From: Bolinopsis microptera
Taxonomy: Eukaryota > Ctenophora > Tentaculata > Lobata > Bolinopsidae
Reading direction: 5' to 3'
Length of the DNA: 64,000 bases
Assembly: GCF_026151205.1 (NCBI RefSeq)
Contig: NC_087082.1
Span: forward strand, 8,191,908-8,255,907
Under the pieces are notes generated by a model. That model did not search any database and was not told where the DNA came from. It worked only from the letters and a program-made list of their open reading frames with translations. Position numbers and translations under genes: made by a program. Of the stretch, positions 1 to 14,000 are shown one piece after another; the first letter of the stretch is position 1, and each line of letters begins with the position of its first letter.

Positions 1-690
1 TCTGAAGACATCTGATGCTCCAACGGGGTTGTTGAGCGTATTTATGATTGATGTGTATTATTAAAATGTTTGACAGTTTCGTCTTGATAGGTCACTGCGG
101 GAGATAATCTGAAGACAGCTGTAGCTCCAACAGGGTTGTTGAGCGTATTTGTGGGTACAAGTTTATTGTTTGATAGATTCGTCCAGATAGGTCACTGCGG
201 GTGATAATCTGAAGACAGCTGTAGCTCCAACAGGGTTGTTGAGCGTATTTAATTATTTGATGGATTCGTCCAGATAGGTCACTGCGGGTGATAATCTGAA
301 GACAGCTATAACCCAAACGGGGTTGTTGACTGTATTTTAATTATATAATGGATTCGTCCAGATAGGTCACTGCGGGTGATAATCTGAAGACAGCTATAAC
401 CCAAACGGGGTTGTTGACTGTATTTAATTATTTAATGGATTCGTCCAGATAGGTCACTGCGGGTGATAATCTGAAGACAGCTATAACCCAAACGGGGTTG
501 TTGACTGTATTTAATTATTTAATGGATTCGTCCAGATAGGTCACTGCGGGTGATAATCTGAAGACAGCTATAACTCAAACGGGGTTGTTGACTGTATTTT
601 AATTATTTAATGGATTCGTCCAGATAGGTCACTGCGGGTGATAATCTGACGACAGCTGTAGCTCAGACGGGATCTTCGAGCGTATTTTTG
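1..690. repeat. ~87-bp tandem repeat (minisatellite)
   Basis: A unit containing GATAGGTCACTGCGGG recurs near 86, 187, 273, 361, 449, 535 and 622, so there are about 7.5 copies at 86-100 bp spacing. Each copy continues with TAATCTGAAGACAGCT, then a GGGTTGTTGA block and an AT-rich linker. Copies from about 300 to 640 are nearly identical, while the first two and the last are more diverged, the usual pattern for array edges. The array runs off the left end of the window. No open frame is conserved. Confidence 0.93.
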
Positions 691-703
691 TGTAATTTAA
701 CAG

Positions 704-1072
704 TGCAATCTTGAGAGAAATTGGGGCTAGCATTGCTGGAAAAGGAAAACCGGGGAATGTTATTACTGTTCACACCTTTCTCTCTCTTTCGTGACAGAAT
801 ACTTCTAACCGTGTTTACCTTTTCTAGCAATGACAAGCAAAGAAGGATAACCGATTGGACTGGGGAGGAGTGGAACATTGGCAGCACACTACCGTCCAAT
901 CGGTAAGTATTTATAATGTTTAGTTATTAGGTATTTATTTGGAATTGGTTTAATTTGGTGGTAAAGTTATTCTATTATGTAATAAAGTATTTTGTTTTAC
1001 AGGTTTTGTACATACGACAAATACGGGTTTTATTGTTCAACTAGAGGCCATCTAACATCCAGGACGCACTAA
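704..1072 (+). CDS. C-terminal three exons of an unrecognised host gene
   Basis: Three candidate exons, 704-790, 828-902 and 1003-1072, read in one frame across both introns (phase 2 at each junction) and end at a TAA at 1070-1072. The last 76 residues include NDKQRRITDWTGEEWNIG and end FCTYDKYGFYCSTRGHLTSR plus two residues. The second intron has a clean GTAAGT donor and TTTTACAG acceptor. The first would be only 37 bp with a GTGACA donor, the weakest part of the model. Earlier exons would lie left of the window or within the satellite. The tail has two cysteines and several Trp/Tyr but no family I recognise. A phase match at two junctions can arise by chance, so confidence is moderate. Confidence 0.42.
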
Positions 1073-2096
1073 AATTATTTTATTTTGGCTGGTGCTTGAA
1101 ATATTGATTAGTAATCGAATGTGATCTTTGCGAAATTTTGTGTTGTAGGGTTCCAATCCTCGTTTGGACAACTACGCCGCGCGTTTTAACTCATAGTTAA
1201 TTGTAAACGGTACAAAGCACATCAAGCGCATCCACTACAGGTAATCTATATGATTTGGTCGTCCAGGACACCTTGCAATTTGAACTATTGACTGTTATGA
1301 TTCTGCGCGGCTGAGATTGTATACGTGTGGTGTCCTGTTTCACCCATGTTATAAGTTTTTGTTTATTTGCTGTCGCCTGTGACACATTACATACATGAGG
1401 CACTGTGGCCTGTGTGTAACTGTAATGTACGTTGTAATAATTTAATTAAAGTCATCAGTGAATAGACATCGGCAGTTTGGGGGGGGGGGGGGGGGAGAGC
1501 TTGGGGCGGTCCCAAGCCCCCCCCCCCCCCCCCCCCATTCAATCGATTCACGATTCTTTGGTGATATATTGTGTACCATAATTATTTATTCAACTTTATT
1601 GGTTGTTATTATTTTTATTATGGCAAGTGGTTGAATTTAGTGCAACAGGGCCAGGGTCAGTTTCTCTATTGTCTTGAGACGATCTCTTCTTTATGGTCAC
1701 ACATAGAACTTGCACTGGTGCCAGATTTGCAAATGGTATGAAGCTGTTTATTTAAAACTGTGATTTAGCCCAAAGTGTCCGCCGTCCGGTGATGAGGTGA
1801 GGAGGTATATAATACTCTCCTGTCAAGCTGAGTTGTAAGCAGCTAATAAATTTCAAGGTTTGGAAAGTTTTTTTCTGGGCACTTTCCATTTTGAAACCTT
1901 AAATATTGGAATATGATCCCCTAGGCCCTATCCTATGGCTTGGGAGAGTTCCAGAATTAATAACTGTTTCCTTAGTGTTATTCAGGATGTTATCAATTTA
2001 AGAGCCTTTACAATTATGCCTTTCATGGCCTGGGTCGATATTAATTCGATTATGATATTTATGACATTATCCTATGTTCCTGTAGCAAAGGAAATT
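1073..2096. other. intergenic stretch with G and C homopolymer runs
   Basis: No gene is supported here. It holds a G run at about 1479-1496 and a C run at about 1518-1537, separated by a 21-bp GC-rich spacer, so the two could pair as a hairpin. The region just before 2097 is open in frame with the MARVEL gene back to an ATG at 1935. It also has a possible splice acceptor (TTATTCAG) at 1985, so a longer N-terminus for that gene is not excluded. Confidence 0.5.
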
Positions 2097-5000
2097 ATGG
2101 GTATTGAATTTAGAGCGGACAAGTTGAAGAAACCAAAGAATATTCTTATACTGGCTCAAATTGTAAGTTTTTTAATATGTATGTTCACATAAAATAACAT
2201 TATAAATTTAACTCATTGTTTACCTATTTTGATTCAGGCATAATTGTTAGTCATCACATCTACGGATGTTTGATTCGGATATTTCTTTCTCTATGACTGC
2301 TCACCTGCATACAATAACAACATTACATTCAGTGCTGCCATAGTTTACTGAGCTGTTATGTGGCAACCCTTACTGTTATGTGGCAACCCTTACTAATTTA
2401 ATGTATTGTTGCCAAAAACGGGGAGCCGGCGTTCAAATTGGTTTTTCATTCTTTGTACAAGAAGATTGGTCGAAAAGATCATTTTTAGTTTACTGACGAG
2501 CGAATTCTTACAAATGGAGGAACGAAAAAGGAACTGTCATCATTTCTGTTCAAAGTTGTGAATCGGTCACTAGGCTTGATTAAGTTACTGAAAAATGGAT
2601 GTTTAGAAGAAGATTCTTTGAAATCGGAAGCCAAGCATGCAATCAAAGAACTAGCTGCTGTCCAGAATAAGCATCTGCACTGGTTAGCAAAAGGGAACAG
2701 ATAGATATTCTTCAATCTGATATTCAGACTACATTGAAGAAATAACTGGAATCATACAGTGAGGCTGTTAAGAAGTCGACTGCTGAATCAATCACCTTGA
2801 AGAAGATTAAAACAGCTGTAAAGGAGCTGTTTTACTCCTGAAGAAGACAGGGGTAAAAACCTCATGATATTTGGACCGGAAGAAGCAGCTGGCAAATATC
2901 TACGGTTAATGAAGTATTCATGTCGATTCAAGAGAAACCCTTTTTCAAGGCAGATGAATTGGGAAACAGCATGGTAGTGACATTTACAGGCCTGTCAACA
3001 GTCAAGGTCATATTGTACAGTTCAACCGCATTGGCAGATCTTTTGAGAAAGACGAAGGAGCTTAAAAACACGGTTCTCAAAAATGTTTATATGGCACCTG
3101 ATCGAACCCTGGAGCAGAGAGTAGAACATCGAAAACTGGTAGCAGTGTAGATAGAAAGCTCGAGAAACACCGAACGGACAATATTTTATCAAGAATGGCG
3201 TTGTTTGCAGTCAAGCAAAAGCAATAGAAGATATGGACATTGTCTCGACAAGTTCAACAACCGAAAGTAATAGTGCAGGAGTACTAAGAAAAAGGAAAAG
3301 AAACCCAGACTACTTTTCCGGCATCACATAGCGTGTAATCAGGATATCTGTCACCAGTAACAACTGACTCATCAGATTGTGATGGATAGACAATTTAAAT
3401 TTGGTCCCCCTGTAATGAACTTTGTTATTTTAACTGGGTTGATTTCTGAGTCATAACGTTGCTTATCTTTTACAGCAACACATTTTTCTGGTTACATGGC
3501 CGATAAGATGTTTGTTAAGTCATCTATATAATAACGGTTTTAATATTATTACATAGCACATTTTAGGATTGAATTAATATTGTTATTAAAATGCTCATGG
3601 TAGCCATATGTTTTAGATTTTCATCTTCATCATCATCATACTGTTTAAATCAACAAACTATTACTGTTTAAATCAACAAACTATTGCAGTTTAAATCAAC
3701 TTACTATTACTATTAACTATTAACCTTTTTATTTTTCAGCTTTTCTCAGTGCTCTCCAGCAGTATAATTAGTTTGTGGAGGGATAGTACTACTTCTGATG
3801 GTATAAGTAAGTAGTAATAGTGACTGTAAGTAGTAATAGTGACTGTAAGTAGTAATAGTGACTGTAAGTAGTAATAGTGACTGTAAGTAGTAATAGTGAC
3901 TGCACTGTAAGTAGTAATAGTGACTGTAGGTAGTAATAGTGACTGTAAGTAGTAATAGTGACTGTAAGTAGTAATAGTGACTGTAAGTAGTAATAGTGAC
4001 TGTATGTAGTAATAGTGACTGTAAGTAGTAATAGTGACTGTAAGCTATGTTGTAATTATCCATCTTTTCAAAGAAATCTCTTTAGGTAAAACTTCTTAAA
4101 TGTCACAGAATAACCATCTTGTAACTTGATCCAATTTATGTTTGGCACCCTGGTCATTTGAAACACCCCTAAAAGTTTGTTTTTGACACAAAATTTAAAA
4201 CTTGAACTGCAATTTCATTTGTGTTTTAGTTACGCATTTGATTTTTTATATGCGAAATGGGGGGGGGGGGGGGGGGGGGGGGGATTACAACTATTGTATT
4301 GGAAAAATAAAAAAATACTGACATTAATGGTCGTTGCATTCCCCCCGAAAATCAATACAGCTTTAAAATTTTCGGCGACCTCTTAGCTCACTCACTAGAC
4401 CCAGTTGGAGTGATTGAACTGCGAGAGAATTAGCCTCATCACTTTTCAAAAAGAACTTTCTTATGTTAGTAAATAAAAGCATTCAACATTAAAACTATCA
4501 CTAATTGTTAAATATTATAATAAGCGAGACAGGAGTTAGCCTCAATCTCACCTCCAAAACTCATGTCAGGTTAGTATATGATCGTCGACTATTCATAAAT
4601 ACATGTTAGACAGAAACAATTTTAACTTTAAGGGCTTAAAGTTATCTTCCGGTGACAATCTGATAAAGTTAAATTAGGAAATACGTTGTCCATCTCGTGC
4701 GAACTTTCCTAATGACCAGGGTCTCGGACCTCGGTGTATTATATCCTACTTACTTGCCTGCTTTAATTAATTTCCTTTCAGAGTTCAGCTTTGGCTATCA
4801 GAGACTCCCCAAAGGAAGTTATTTGGGATTTTTGGTGGCAATGACAGTTTGCTTGTTGATTGTAAAAGCAATTGTCTTGTTTCTTAAGCTTATCAGCCTT
4901 CAAGAGAAAGTTCCTTACTTCGATGTATTTGTAAGTGATGCTCAATTCGATAAAACATTTTTTTCTGGGCTTTATCCCCTTTACTATGAGTGTGATGTGT

Positions 5001-8000
5001 TTGCGAGGAAAGCCTAAACGTGCACTGTTGAATAATCAACATGCCCTGCTTGACCTCAAAAGATTTTGACTGCACAAATTTAATCCTCCAAAAATTATAA
5101 CTTGGTAGTCTCATGACTACACGTGACTACACGTGACTACACGTGACTGCAGGTGACTACAGGTGACTGCAGGTGTTTTACAATCTCACATTTCAGAATC
5201 TCTTTCTGAGCGCGGCGATGGTGGCACTGCTTGGACTGGCTTGTATCCTGGGAGTTGTTGTTGTTAACTCGACCACTACTAAACACCGCTCTAAACATAC
5301 TCTACCCGCGGGAGTGGTAAATATTCATTTTTATACTGTGTAAACAGCTGCTTACTATTTAAAGTTCAGTTACTAAGTTACTAAGTTAAGTTACTTAGTT
5401 TCACCACTCAATAAAATTGCAGCCCCCCCCCCCCCCTCCCCCAGATTACTGCTGTAGTTGTATGTTCTTTTTTGGAAAATATTTCGTTTAGAAATAATGA
5501 AACGACCAAATGCAGAACTAATCTATTGAATTATATCCACATAGACACTTTAGGCCAGAGGGGGGTAAAAGTCGATTTTCCAGTTTTCACATATTTGATC
5601 AGAGCTGCTGGAGACGAACAAGAAGAAAAAAACCGGACCGAAATCTGACCTTGCGTTTTTAAGATATCGCGCGCCAAATATTGAGGTTTACATGTAATTA
5701 CAAGTAAAGCTTTAACTTAAACTGTAAAAAGTTAAAACGCCCTAAGTTGACAAGACTGGCCACACCCAGAAGCTGAAACTTGGCAGAGGTGTTCCTTTGG
5801 GTGTTGCACAAAAACGTTATGTTTTAGAATTTTGATTTTTGCCCTGGTTCTTGAAATATGAGGTTAACTTTACCCCAAATTCGATTAAAAAAAAGTTAAC
5901 CTCATATTTTAAAAATGAAGGCAAAATTCAAAATTCTACAACATAACATTTTTGCCGAACAACCCAAGGAACACTTGTGCCAAGTTTCAGCTTCCGGATG
6001 TGGCCAGTCTTCTCAACTTAGGGACGTTTGTATGAAAAAAACCGTTTCAAGTAAAACGAGTTTTAGTGTTTTTATTTCACTGCCAAAATCTCAAATTGTG
6101 CATTATTTTCCGTATTTAGTAGCGTCTCCATACAATTTTTTCCCTACTCTTGCCGAAGGCAAAACGATCGTAGGGAATAAGTAATCGGGTTTGGATATAT
6201 GAGGTGGCCCGATGGACCTGCGGTGATGACAAAAGTCTGCTCCTTCGCAATATAGACCACTCCCCTATAATTATGTGTATAGGAAGCGTATGTTATGCTG
6301 CGCGCGACGCTAGCCATGTGTTAATTGATTACAGTGAAATTCCTCCTTCGCAAAGTTATTTTCCGCAATTTTCTGGATCCATTTATTGTTGATGAGCGGT
6401 GCTACATTGGTCAAATAAATCGTCAATTTTTGACGCTACTAAATACGGAAAATAATGCACAATTTGAGATTTTGGCAGTGAAATAAAAACACTAAAACTC
6501 GTTTTACTTGAAACTGTTTTTTTCATACAAACGTCCCTAAGTTGAGAAGACTGGCCACATCCGGAAGCTGAAACTTGGCTCAATTATATAAAAAAGTTAA
6601 GCAGCTAAAAATATGTGAATAGCAGCAATGTTTTTGTCGTCAAAAATTAAATTGATTTAGAAAATGATATTTTGGTCGAATTTTTTTACCCCTTACCCCC
6701 CCCCCCCCCTCCTCTGGCCTAAAGCAAAATTGTAGATCCTCGGGCGAACCATTATGTATGTTGTATGTTTCGGTACAGTACTAATTGTATCACCACCGTG
6801 ATGCGTGTAGTGCTCCTGTATAATGTGCAGCGGTGTAGTATGTACATTACTAAAACTCAATATTCAGCCTCTATAAACACGAGCCAATTTATTTTGTACA
6901 ATGTACATTAGAAATACTGTAGTAGTACATATTGTGAATATGTGATGTTGTTTGTACATATTAAAATGTATACTTAAATGATCGACTCTCCAAAAAGAAG
7001 CTATATTTGATACTGATACTTTTCTGATTGATGTTGAGAATCAATAATGTTTCATTAAAAGAGCCTGCATTTCATAGTAAAGTAGAAGGCTGAACATTAT
7101 TTGAGCCTCTCAAAGGTCTATAGAAATTGATAAACAGGGAGCATTGCTAGTAGCACGAGTAGCCGGCTAGTGTCCGGCTAGTAGCCAGTAAATGGTCACT
7201 AGCCAGCTAGTAACCGGCTTGTGACCACTTTTTAGATGTGACATGGTTTTGATATGGTTATGACATGGTTATGACATGGTTATGACATGGTTATGACATG
7301 GTTATGACATGGTTATGATATGGTTATGACATGGTTATGACATGGTTATGACATGGTTGTGACATGGTTATGACATGGTTGTGACATTACAAGTAATAAA
7401 CTTGTTACATCACACAATTTCATTTTAACTTTTGTTTATAAGCGTCAACCTACTTTTTTGCACATTATTGTTTAATTAATATATTTTAGCTGTTACCATA
7501 TACAATATTCAATCATTCAATTACAGCAGGCCTATTCAGCAGTTTACAAATTTATTGAAAGGAAATAAGTACTAGAGTCAGCGACTGCGATTTAATCAGA
7601 AGACCAAGTTTGTCACATGAACATCTAGGCAGTGTTTGATTGGTCTAAGCACGTTACCAAACCCCAAAATCTGCTGCTGAGTTGGCTGAGATATTTTAGG
7701 AAAATCTCTCAATTTTTGGCCCGTTTAAATCTGGGTGATTATTTGTCACATCAGTATATTTTTTTTCAAATTTACACGTGAGTAAATCCAATTATTCGAG
7801 CTAACCTTAACCTCAACCTAAAATAAAATTTGGTGATGTTACAAGTTTATTATTAGTTCATCATTCAGGACGGTGTTTGGATCCGCCCTCGTGTCCATGT
7901 TAAAGTGTCCACCCTTTCAGGAAAGTGCCACCCTTGTGTCCTCCACCCTTGTGTCCTCCGCCTTCGTGTCCGGTTCCCATTAGTAACGCAGGCCTATTTA

Positions 8001-11000
8001 TCTCCTGAATTATCGATAATTTCAATCATAGCTGTTAATAACTAGTGTCAGAATCAGTTTGAATGAAGTAGAATAGTAGCTCAATTATTAGATGCAAATT
8101 ACATGATGGGGTCAACTGTCAAGATTCATATCCACCACAAAATCTGTGTGGCAGAGACCACGTTTCCTTGATTTTTGTATGCGATTTGTATGCGATTTTC
8201 ACCCCTATATGCGATTTGTGTTCGATTTGGGTTGGGCGTGGCCCCTTGGAGTGACCTAAGTGGTTTGAGAGGTCGAAACTTGGTTTTTATGATGGTTTGG
8301 GACAGATACTATTTATTTTACCAATGAAACCATGAACACAAATTGCATATAGGGCAGAGTAAAGATTTTTGACTTGAATTATAACATTTCTGGGGTCGGT
8401 TCGACACGTGGATGTGGCTCCAAGTCGGGTTTAAGGTGCTACTGAGTTATTCATATCTTAGTATCTCTAAATACGAGCAGTTTAGGGAGACTTCTAAAAT
8501 CTTATCCTCGTAAATTCTACAATTATAAATATTGTAACGTACGTGCGACGCGCAAATCGCATACAAAATTGCATACACATTTCAAGGAAACGTCTTCTGG
8601 GCACGTTTCCTTGATTTTTGTAGGGGATTTGTAGGGGATTTGACCCTTGTAGGGGATTTATGTTCCGGGGTATTTGGAACATGTTTAGGTGGTTTAATAG
8701 TTAGTACCTGACCCAAACCATCAGAAAAATGAAGTTTCGACCTCCCAACCCACTCAAGCCACTCACAGGGGCCACGCCCATCCCAAAATAGCTGAAATCC
8801 AGGTAAAATCAAGATTGAAAATCTTTACCCCTGTAGGGGATTTATGTTCCGGGGTATTTGGAACATGTTTAGGTGGTTAAATAGCTAGTACCTGACCCAA
8901 ATCATCAGAAAAATCATGTTTCGACCTCCCAACTCACTCCGGCCACTCCCAGGGGCCACGCCCATCCCAAAATAGCTGAAATCCAGGTAAAATCAAGATT
9001 GAAAATCTTTACCCCTGTAGGGGATTTATGTTCCGGGGTATTTGGAACATGTTTAGGTGGTTAAATAGCTAGTACCTGACCCAAATCATCAGAAAAATCA
9101 TGTTTCGACCTCCCAACTCACTCCGGCCACTCCCAGGGGCCACGCCCATCCCAAAATAGCTGAAATCCAGGTAAAATCAAGATTGAAAATCTTTACCCCT
9201 GTAGGGGATTTATGTTCCGGGGTATTTGGAACATGTTTAGGTGGTTAAATAGCTAGTACCCGACCCAAATCATCAGAAAATCAAGTTTAGACCTCCCAAC
9301 CCACTCCGACCACTCCCAGGGGCCACACCCATCCCAAAATAGCTGAAATCTAGGTAAAATTAAGATTGAAAATCTTTACCCCTGTAGGGGATTTATGTTC
9401 CGGGGTATTTGGAACATGTTTAGGTGGTTAAATAGTTGGTAACTGACCTAAACCATCAGAAAAATCAAGTTTTGACCTACCAACCCACTCAGGCCACTCC
9501 CAGGGGCCACGCCCATCCCAAAATAGCTGAAATCCATAAATCCAGACTGAGACTCTTTACCACCGGTTGCGATTTGTGTTTCGGGGTATTCTTTTTGGTA
9601 TGACTTACTATCACCACTCTTTTGAGGAATATGTTAAATCGAAAAATATTCATGTTCATTTTTTTCGAATGAAGGTTCATTATCGCATTTCTTTGATAGT
9701 TTTGATAATCAGATCGAGCAAAATTTTATAGAATTGTATTTGGCCATTCAAATTACGTTAGGTCTGGAAAAATGAGAGTTGTAGCTTCTCAGATCACCGA
9801 GATTCGAGGGATATAACTTGTGAACTCGGCTAGTATATATGAAACATTTGTCATGGAGTTGTAGAGGGAGTTATGTGCCTCGCCGGGCTAAAGTAGTGGA
9901 TGACCTTGCTGTACGGCAAGTTAAACAAGGATCTGAAACTACTAGGTTCCGTACAGACTCAACTCTGCACCCGTGTCAATATGTTCATTATATGCAAGCC
10001 TCTTGATTTATAACAAGTTTATTCATTACGTGTGATCAAGTGATTGGATTACCTGTTCAGGTGATTATGTGACCCCGTTAAATTGAAAGGGAACCCAATT
10101 AAGGTGTCCTATCACATTATCACCCAATCAATTTTGTTAACGAGATACATAAAATGCTTGATAACTTCGTCATTTTAAATCCGTTTGGCCTCAATTTATA
10201 AGATCAGATGCAGCAATTGATTACCTACAGTAAACTGAAATAAATGGGTGTTTAGCATGTTCGGAAAAAACAATATAGGTGATTTAATATTATATAGGTG
10301 TGGCCTAGAATATTCAAATTTTCGAACATTGGCGACGGAATCCTCGAATGATTAGTTACAGCAAGCCATCTGCAAAGTTACAGGTCCATAGTATGAAACA
10401 CGGTGGTGGTTTAAGACCCAACGTATGTAACGTTACTTTTGCCCCACCCCACCCCCTGTAGCTTTTCCGGGTTAGGCTTGGCCCCTGGGAGTGGCCTGAG
10501 TGGGTTGGGGGTCGGAACTTGATTTTTCTGATCGTTTGGGACAGGTAATAACTATTAAACCGTGCTAAACATGTTCCAAATACCCTGGAACACAAACCCC
10601 CTACAGGGGTAAAGATTTTCAGTTTGGATTTGTAGGGGATATGACACGGATTTCAAATCCCCTACAAATAGTTGCACGCATTGTTCTTAGGAGTAGCCTG
10701 AGTGAGTTGGGAGGTCGAAACTTGATTTTTCTGATCGTTTTGGACAGGTACTAACTATTAAACCACCTAAACATGTTCCAAATACCTCGGAACATAAATC
10801 CCCTACAGGGGTAAAGATTTTCAATCTTGATTTTACCTGGATTTCAGCTATTTTGGGATGGGCGTGGCCCCTGGGAGTGGCCTGAGTGGGTTGGGAGGTC
10901 AAAACTTGATTTTTCTGATGGTTTGGGACAGGTACTAACTACTATTTAAGTAATAATAAAATAGGACCGTGCTTGATGGTGAACACATTGTGGGGATTTT

Positions 11001-14000
11001 GATGATATCATTTTAAATTTACACTAATTGCACATTAATTAAGATTTAAGAAATTAAAACAGTGATGACTTATGGGCTAGAACATGCTGTGTCGGCCATT
11101 ATTTCAGGTGCATTTATTTATTATCTTGTTTATATATAGCTAGAAGTATTTGTATCTGGACATTGGTGAGTGAGGGTTGTAGTTTATACTAGAGTTTAAA
11201 TTAGTGTCTCACTGAATAATTAGCACAATTTTAATACCAACTCAGTACATGATAGAGATAGAGAAAAGAAGCTCAATTCTTATATGAATCAATAATTGAA
11301 ACCAAGTTTATGTTTTATTAATTTAAAACACAGCATGATTTGTCAGTTAAATTTGTACCAATCAATACTCAATTAACACATAGTCTTTCTTAATGTAAAC
11401 AATAATGAATCCCAATATATTTAAGAAACAAGAAATAAAACTGTTTAATTATATATCAAAAATGCAGCTTAGTTAGTTATTTAAGTGACAAGTGTGCACA
11501 TGTAATCAATATTTAATTACATTAATTAATACATATTCATTCTCAATAATGTCTCATGATATTAGCACAGTGTTTGAAATCACCTGATAATAATCGTTCC
11601 ATCTCTTCTAACGTTATGTCAGGGTGTGAATATAGCAAAACTGTACAGTAAACTCTAGCTCGAGACATGGTTAGGTATAGACCAGGCAGGTCAGTAAAAT
11701 CTCCAAATTTAACTATACCAATGACAGCTGGCCATTCTCCTGAAGAAGTCTGTGAGCGATATAACAAGGGTATGTTATCCGTAGACTGTTCACTCCTATA
11801 TTTTGCAACTTTTATTTCTACCATTTGTCTGTCTGTGCTGTTAGATATCACAGCTGTATTTAACGGTGTACTACATTTTCCCGCTGCAGCTTGTCTAACT
11901 CTTTATCTAGGTAAGTGTCTATCAAATCAACATCTCCGCTCTTAAAAACATGTATGTTGACTTTCGGTCCACGAATGTAATGACCTGGTGTTTGTTTAAC
12001 AATGGTTTCATCTGAATAGCTTGATCCTTTTATTTTTGTCATTATTTCTTTTTCTATTTTGTCCCTTATTACTGATAAACTATTCGATATATCGTATGTG
12101 TTTCTCAAGTTCTTTGATAGAGTAATTGTGTAAAAGTGGGAATATGATTGTTGTATAGATGAAGGATGTAGTATACAACAACTACCCTGTGCCATGTCAT
12201 GAACTATCCAGATATAACGGTTGCCCTGATTAACCTCCGGCAAAGAACATAACGTTGTCATAATGTTATTCTTTCCCTCAATGTCATCATAACATGGAAT
12301 CGCTTGCATATCGTCTAAAAACACATCACAATCTAGATGTGAAGTTATTATTTCTGAAAACCGTTGGCTGATTTCGGAACTCGACAAAAGCTTCAACTTG
12401 CCATCGTGCCTCTTATATCTTGGATAATGAATTATGATAACTTGATTATCAGCTAATTTGAAGGATATCATCTCAATAATCTGCAACGTGGTCATCTTAT
12501 TAATTTCACCCCAGGATTGTGTGTAGTAGCGTACACTCGTTTTTTCAAAAGCAGTTTTAACTTCCTCCACAGCTGGGGTTTGAGCAACGAAAAATATGAT
12601 TTTTCTATTCGCATCCGACTCAGCACGCTGTACTGCTTTAGCTATCAATATGACACTTTTGCCCGTTCCTGCGGGCCCATTGATAAGAACTAAGCGTTCC
12701 TGTAATTGTACGTTTCAATCTGCTTCTTAGTGAGGTTGTTCACTCCTAAGTACTCCTTAATGACGTCTGGGGCTGGAATTACGTTTGGATTATTTTCCCT
12801 GAACGTAAAACTTCCAGTGCGCAGTTTTTTATCAATATCCTGTATACACCGTCCCAAACTGCACTTGGATTTATCACAGTGGCCCTTATTATCCGTACAC
12901 CAAATAGCAAGCAGCATGTTCCTGACTTTATCATGTTTTGCTTGAAAGTCACAGTTCAAAGCTTCTTCCGTGTGAAAATCTGTAACGTTGCCTTTCCACC
13001 AAGATGCAAAATCTTCTGTATCTTCTTTGAATATAACCGATGATAGCTGATCAGACTCCAAGGTAAGTTCTGCTCTGGATCCCTTCGTGAAGTTAGGATA
13101 AGCTGTAAAGTGGGAGATATTTGTGCTGTTCTCGATGCTTCTGATCAATTTCACTATTCTTTCCCTCTGTTTTTCTGATTTCTTGTATGATCCCTGCAAT
13201 CCTAACTTATGCTGTTGTTCATCTAATCCAGGATTCTGCTGTTTTGCTTCACTAAAACTTGTCATATTCTTCGCTTCAATGATCACAAAATAGTTCTCTC
13301 CTATGATCAAAAAATCGCACTCTCCCTCGCGATTGTTTGGTGTTTTTCGGCAAGCCACACACCCTTTTCTAACATGACTTTTATCGCACAAACGATATTG
13401 ACGGTGAGTATATTCGAAACTGTGTAGAACTTTTATATCTTCATCTAGTAGCTCCTCCAGTGCTCTATAAACTACAACTTCGGTCTCATAGTCTAACTGA
13501 CGTTTTTTATCATCTTTAAAACTGGGACCAGGCTCGCCTTCATCTGGGTATACGTCGATATACGTGTGTTGTGGAGCTTTAGGTAGCATGATTGAGCGTG
13601 TTTCTGTTGACGTACAATACGTATCGTAGATATCTTTCCCGTTCTTGAGATATTCCTCCATTTTGAGATCTCTGAAATAATTGTGTACCTTTATTTCTTT
13701 ATTCAAGTTTCGAAACTATGACAATGATATAGCAATATATGAAATTTCATGCACAAGGCTGAAACGAAATACGTGCGGTCGTTAGTTGAGGTACGAAAAA
13801 AACTGAAATGATGCATGATTCAACTGTCAAATTTCCACATCTCAAGTTTAAACAACTGCAGCAACAAAGTCAAATCAACAACATACCGAGTGTAGATCGT
13901 AAATGAGAGAAGACAGAGAAGTCCAGTATAGACTTAACACAATAAGAGAAAACGCTATGTTCAAAGTATTATGTAAATTATGTTTCATGAGGATATAATA

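Noticed and set aside
1-690. CRISPR-like array
   Set aside because: Repeats are about 87 bp with no unique spacers, in animal DNA; this is an ordinary minisatellite.
3746-4063. 105-codon minus-strand frame of YYYLQSLLLLTVTIT type
   Set aside because: Translation of the 19-bp repeat.
7880-7975. Possible proline/cysteine-rich exon from CACCCTTGTGTCCTC blocks
   Set aside because: A simple short repeat with no consistent frame.
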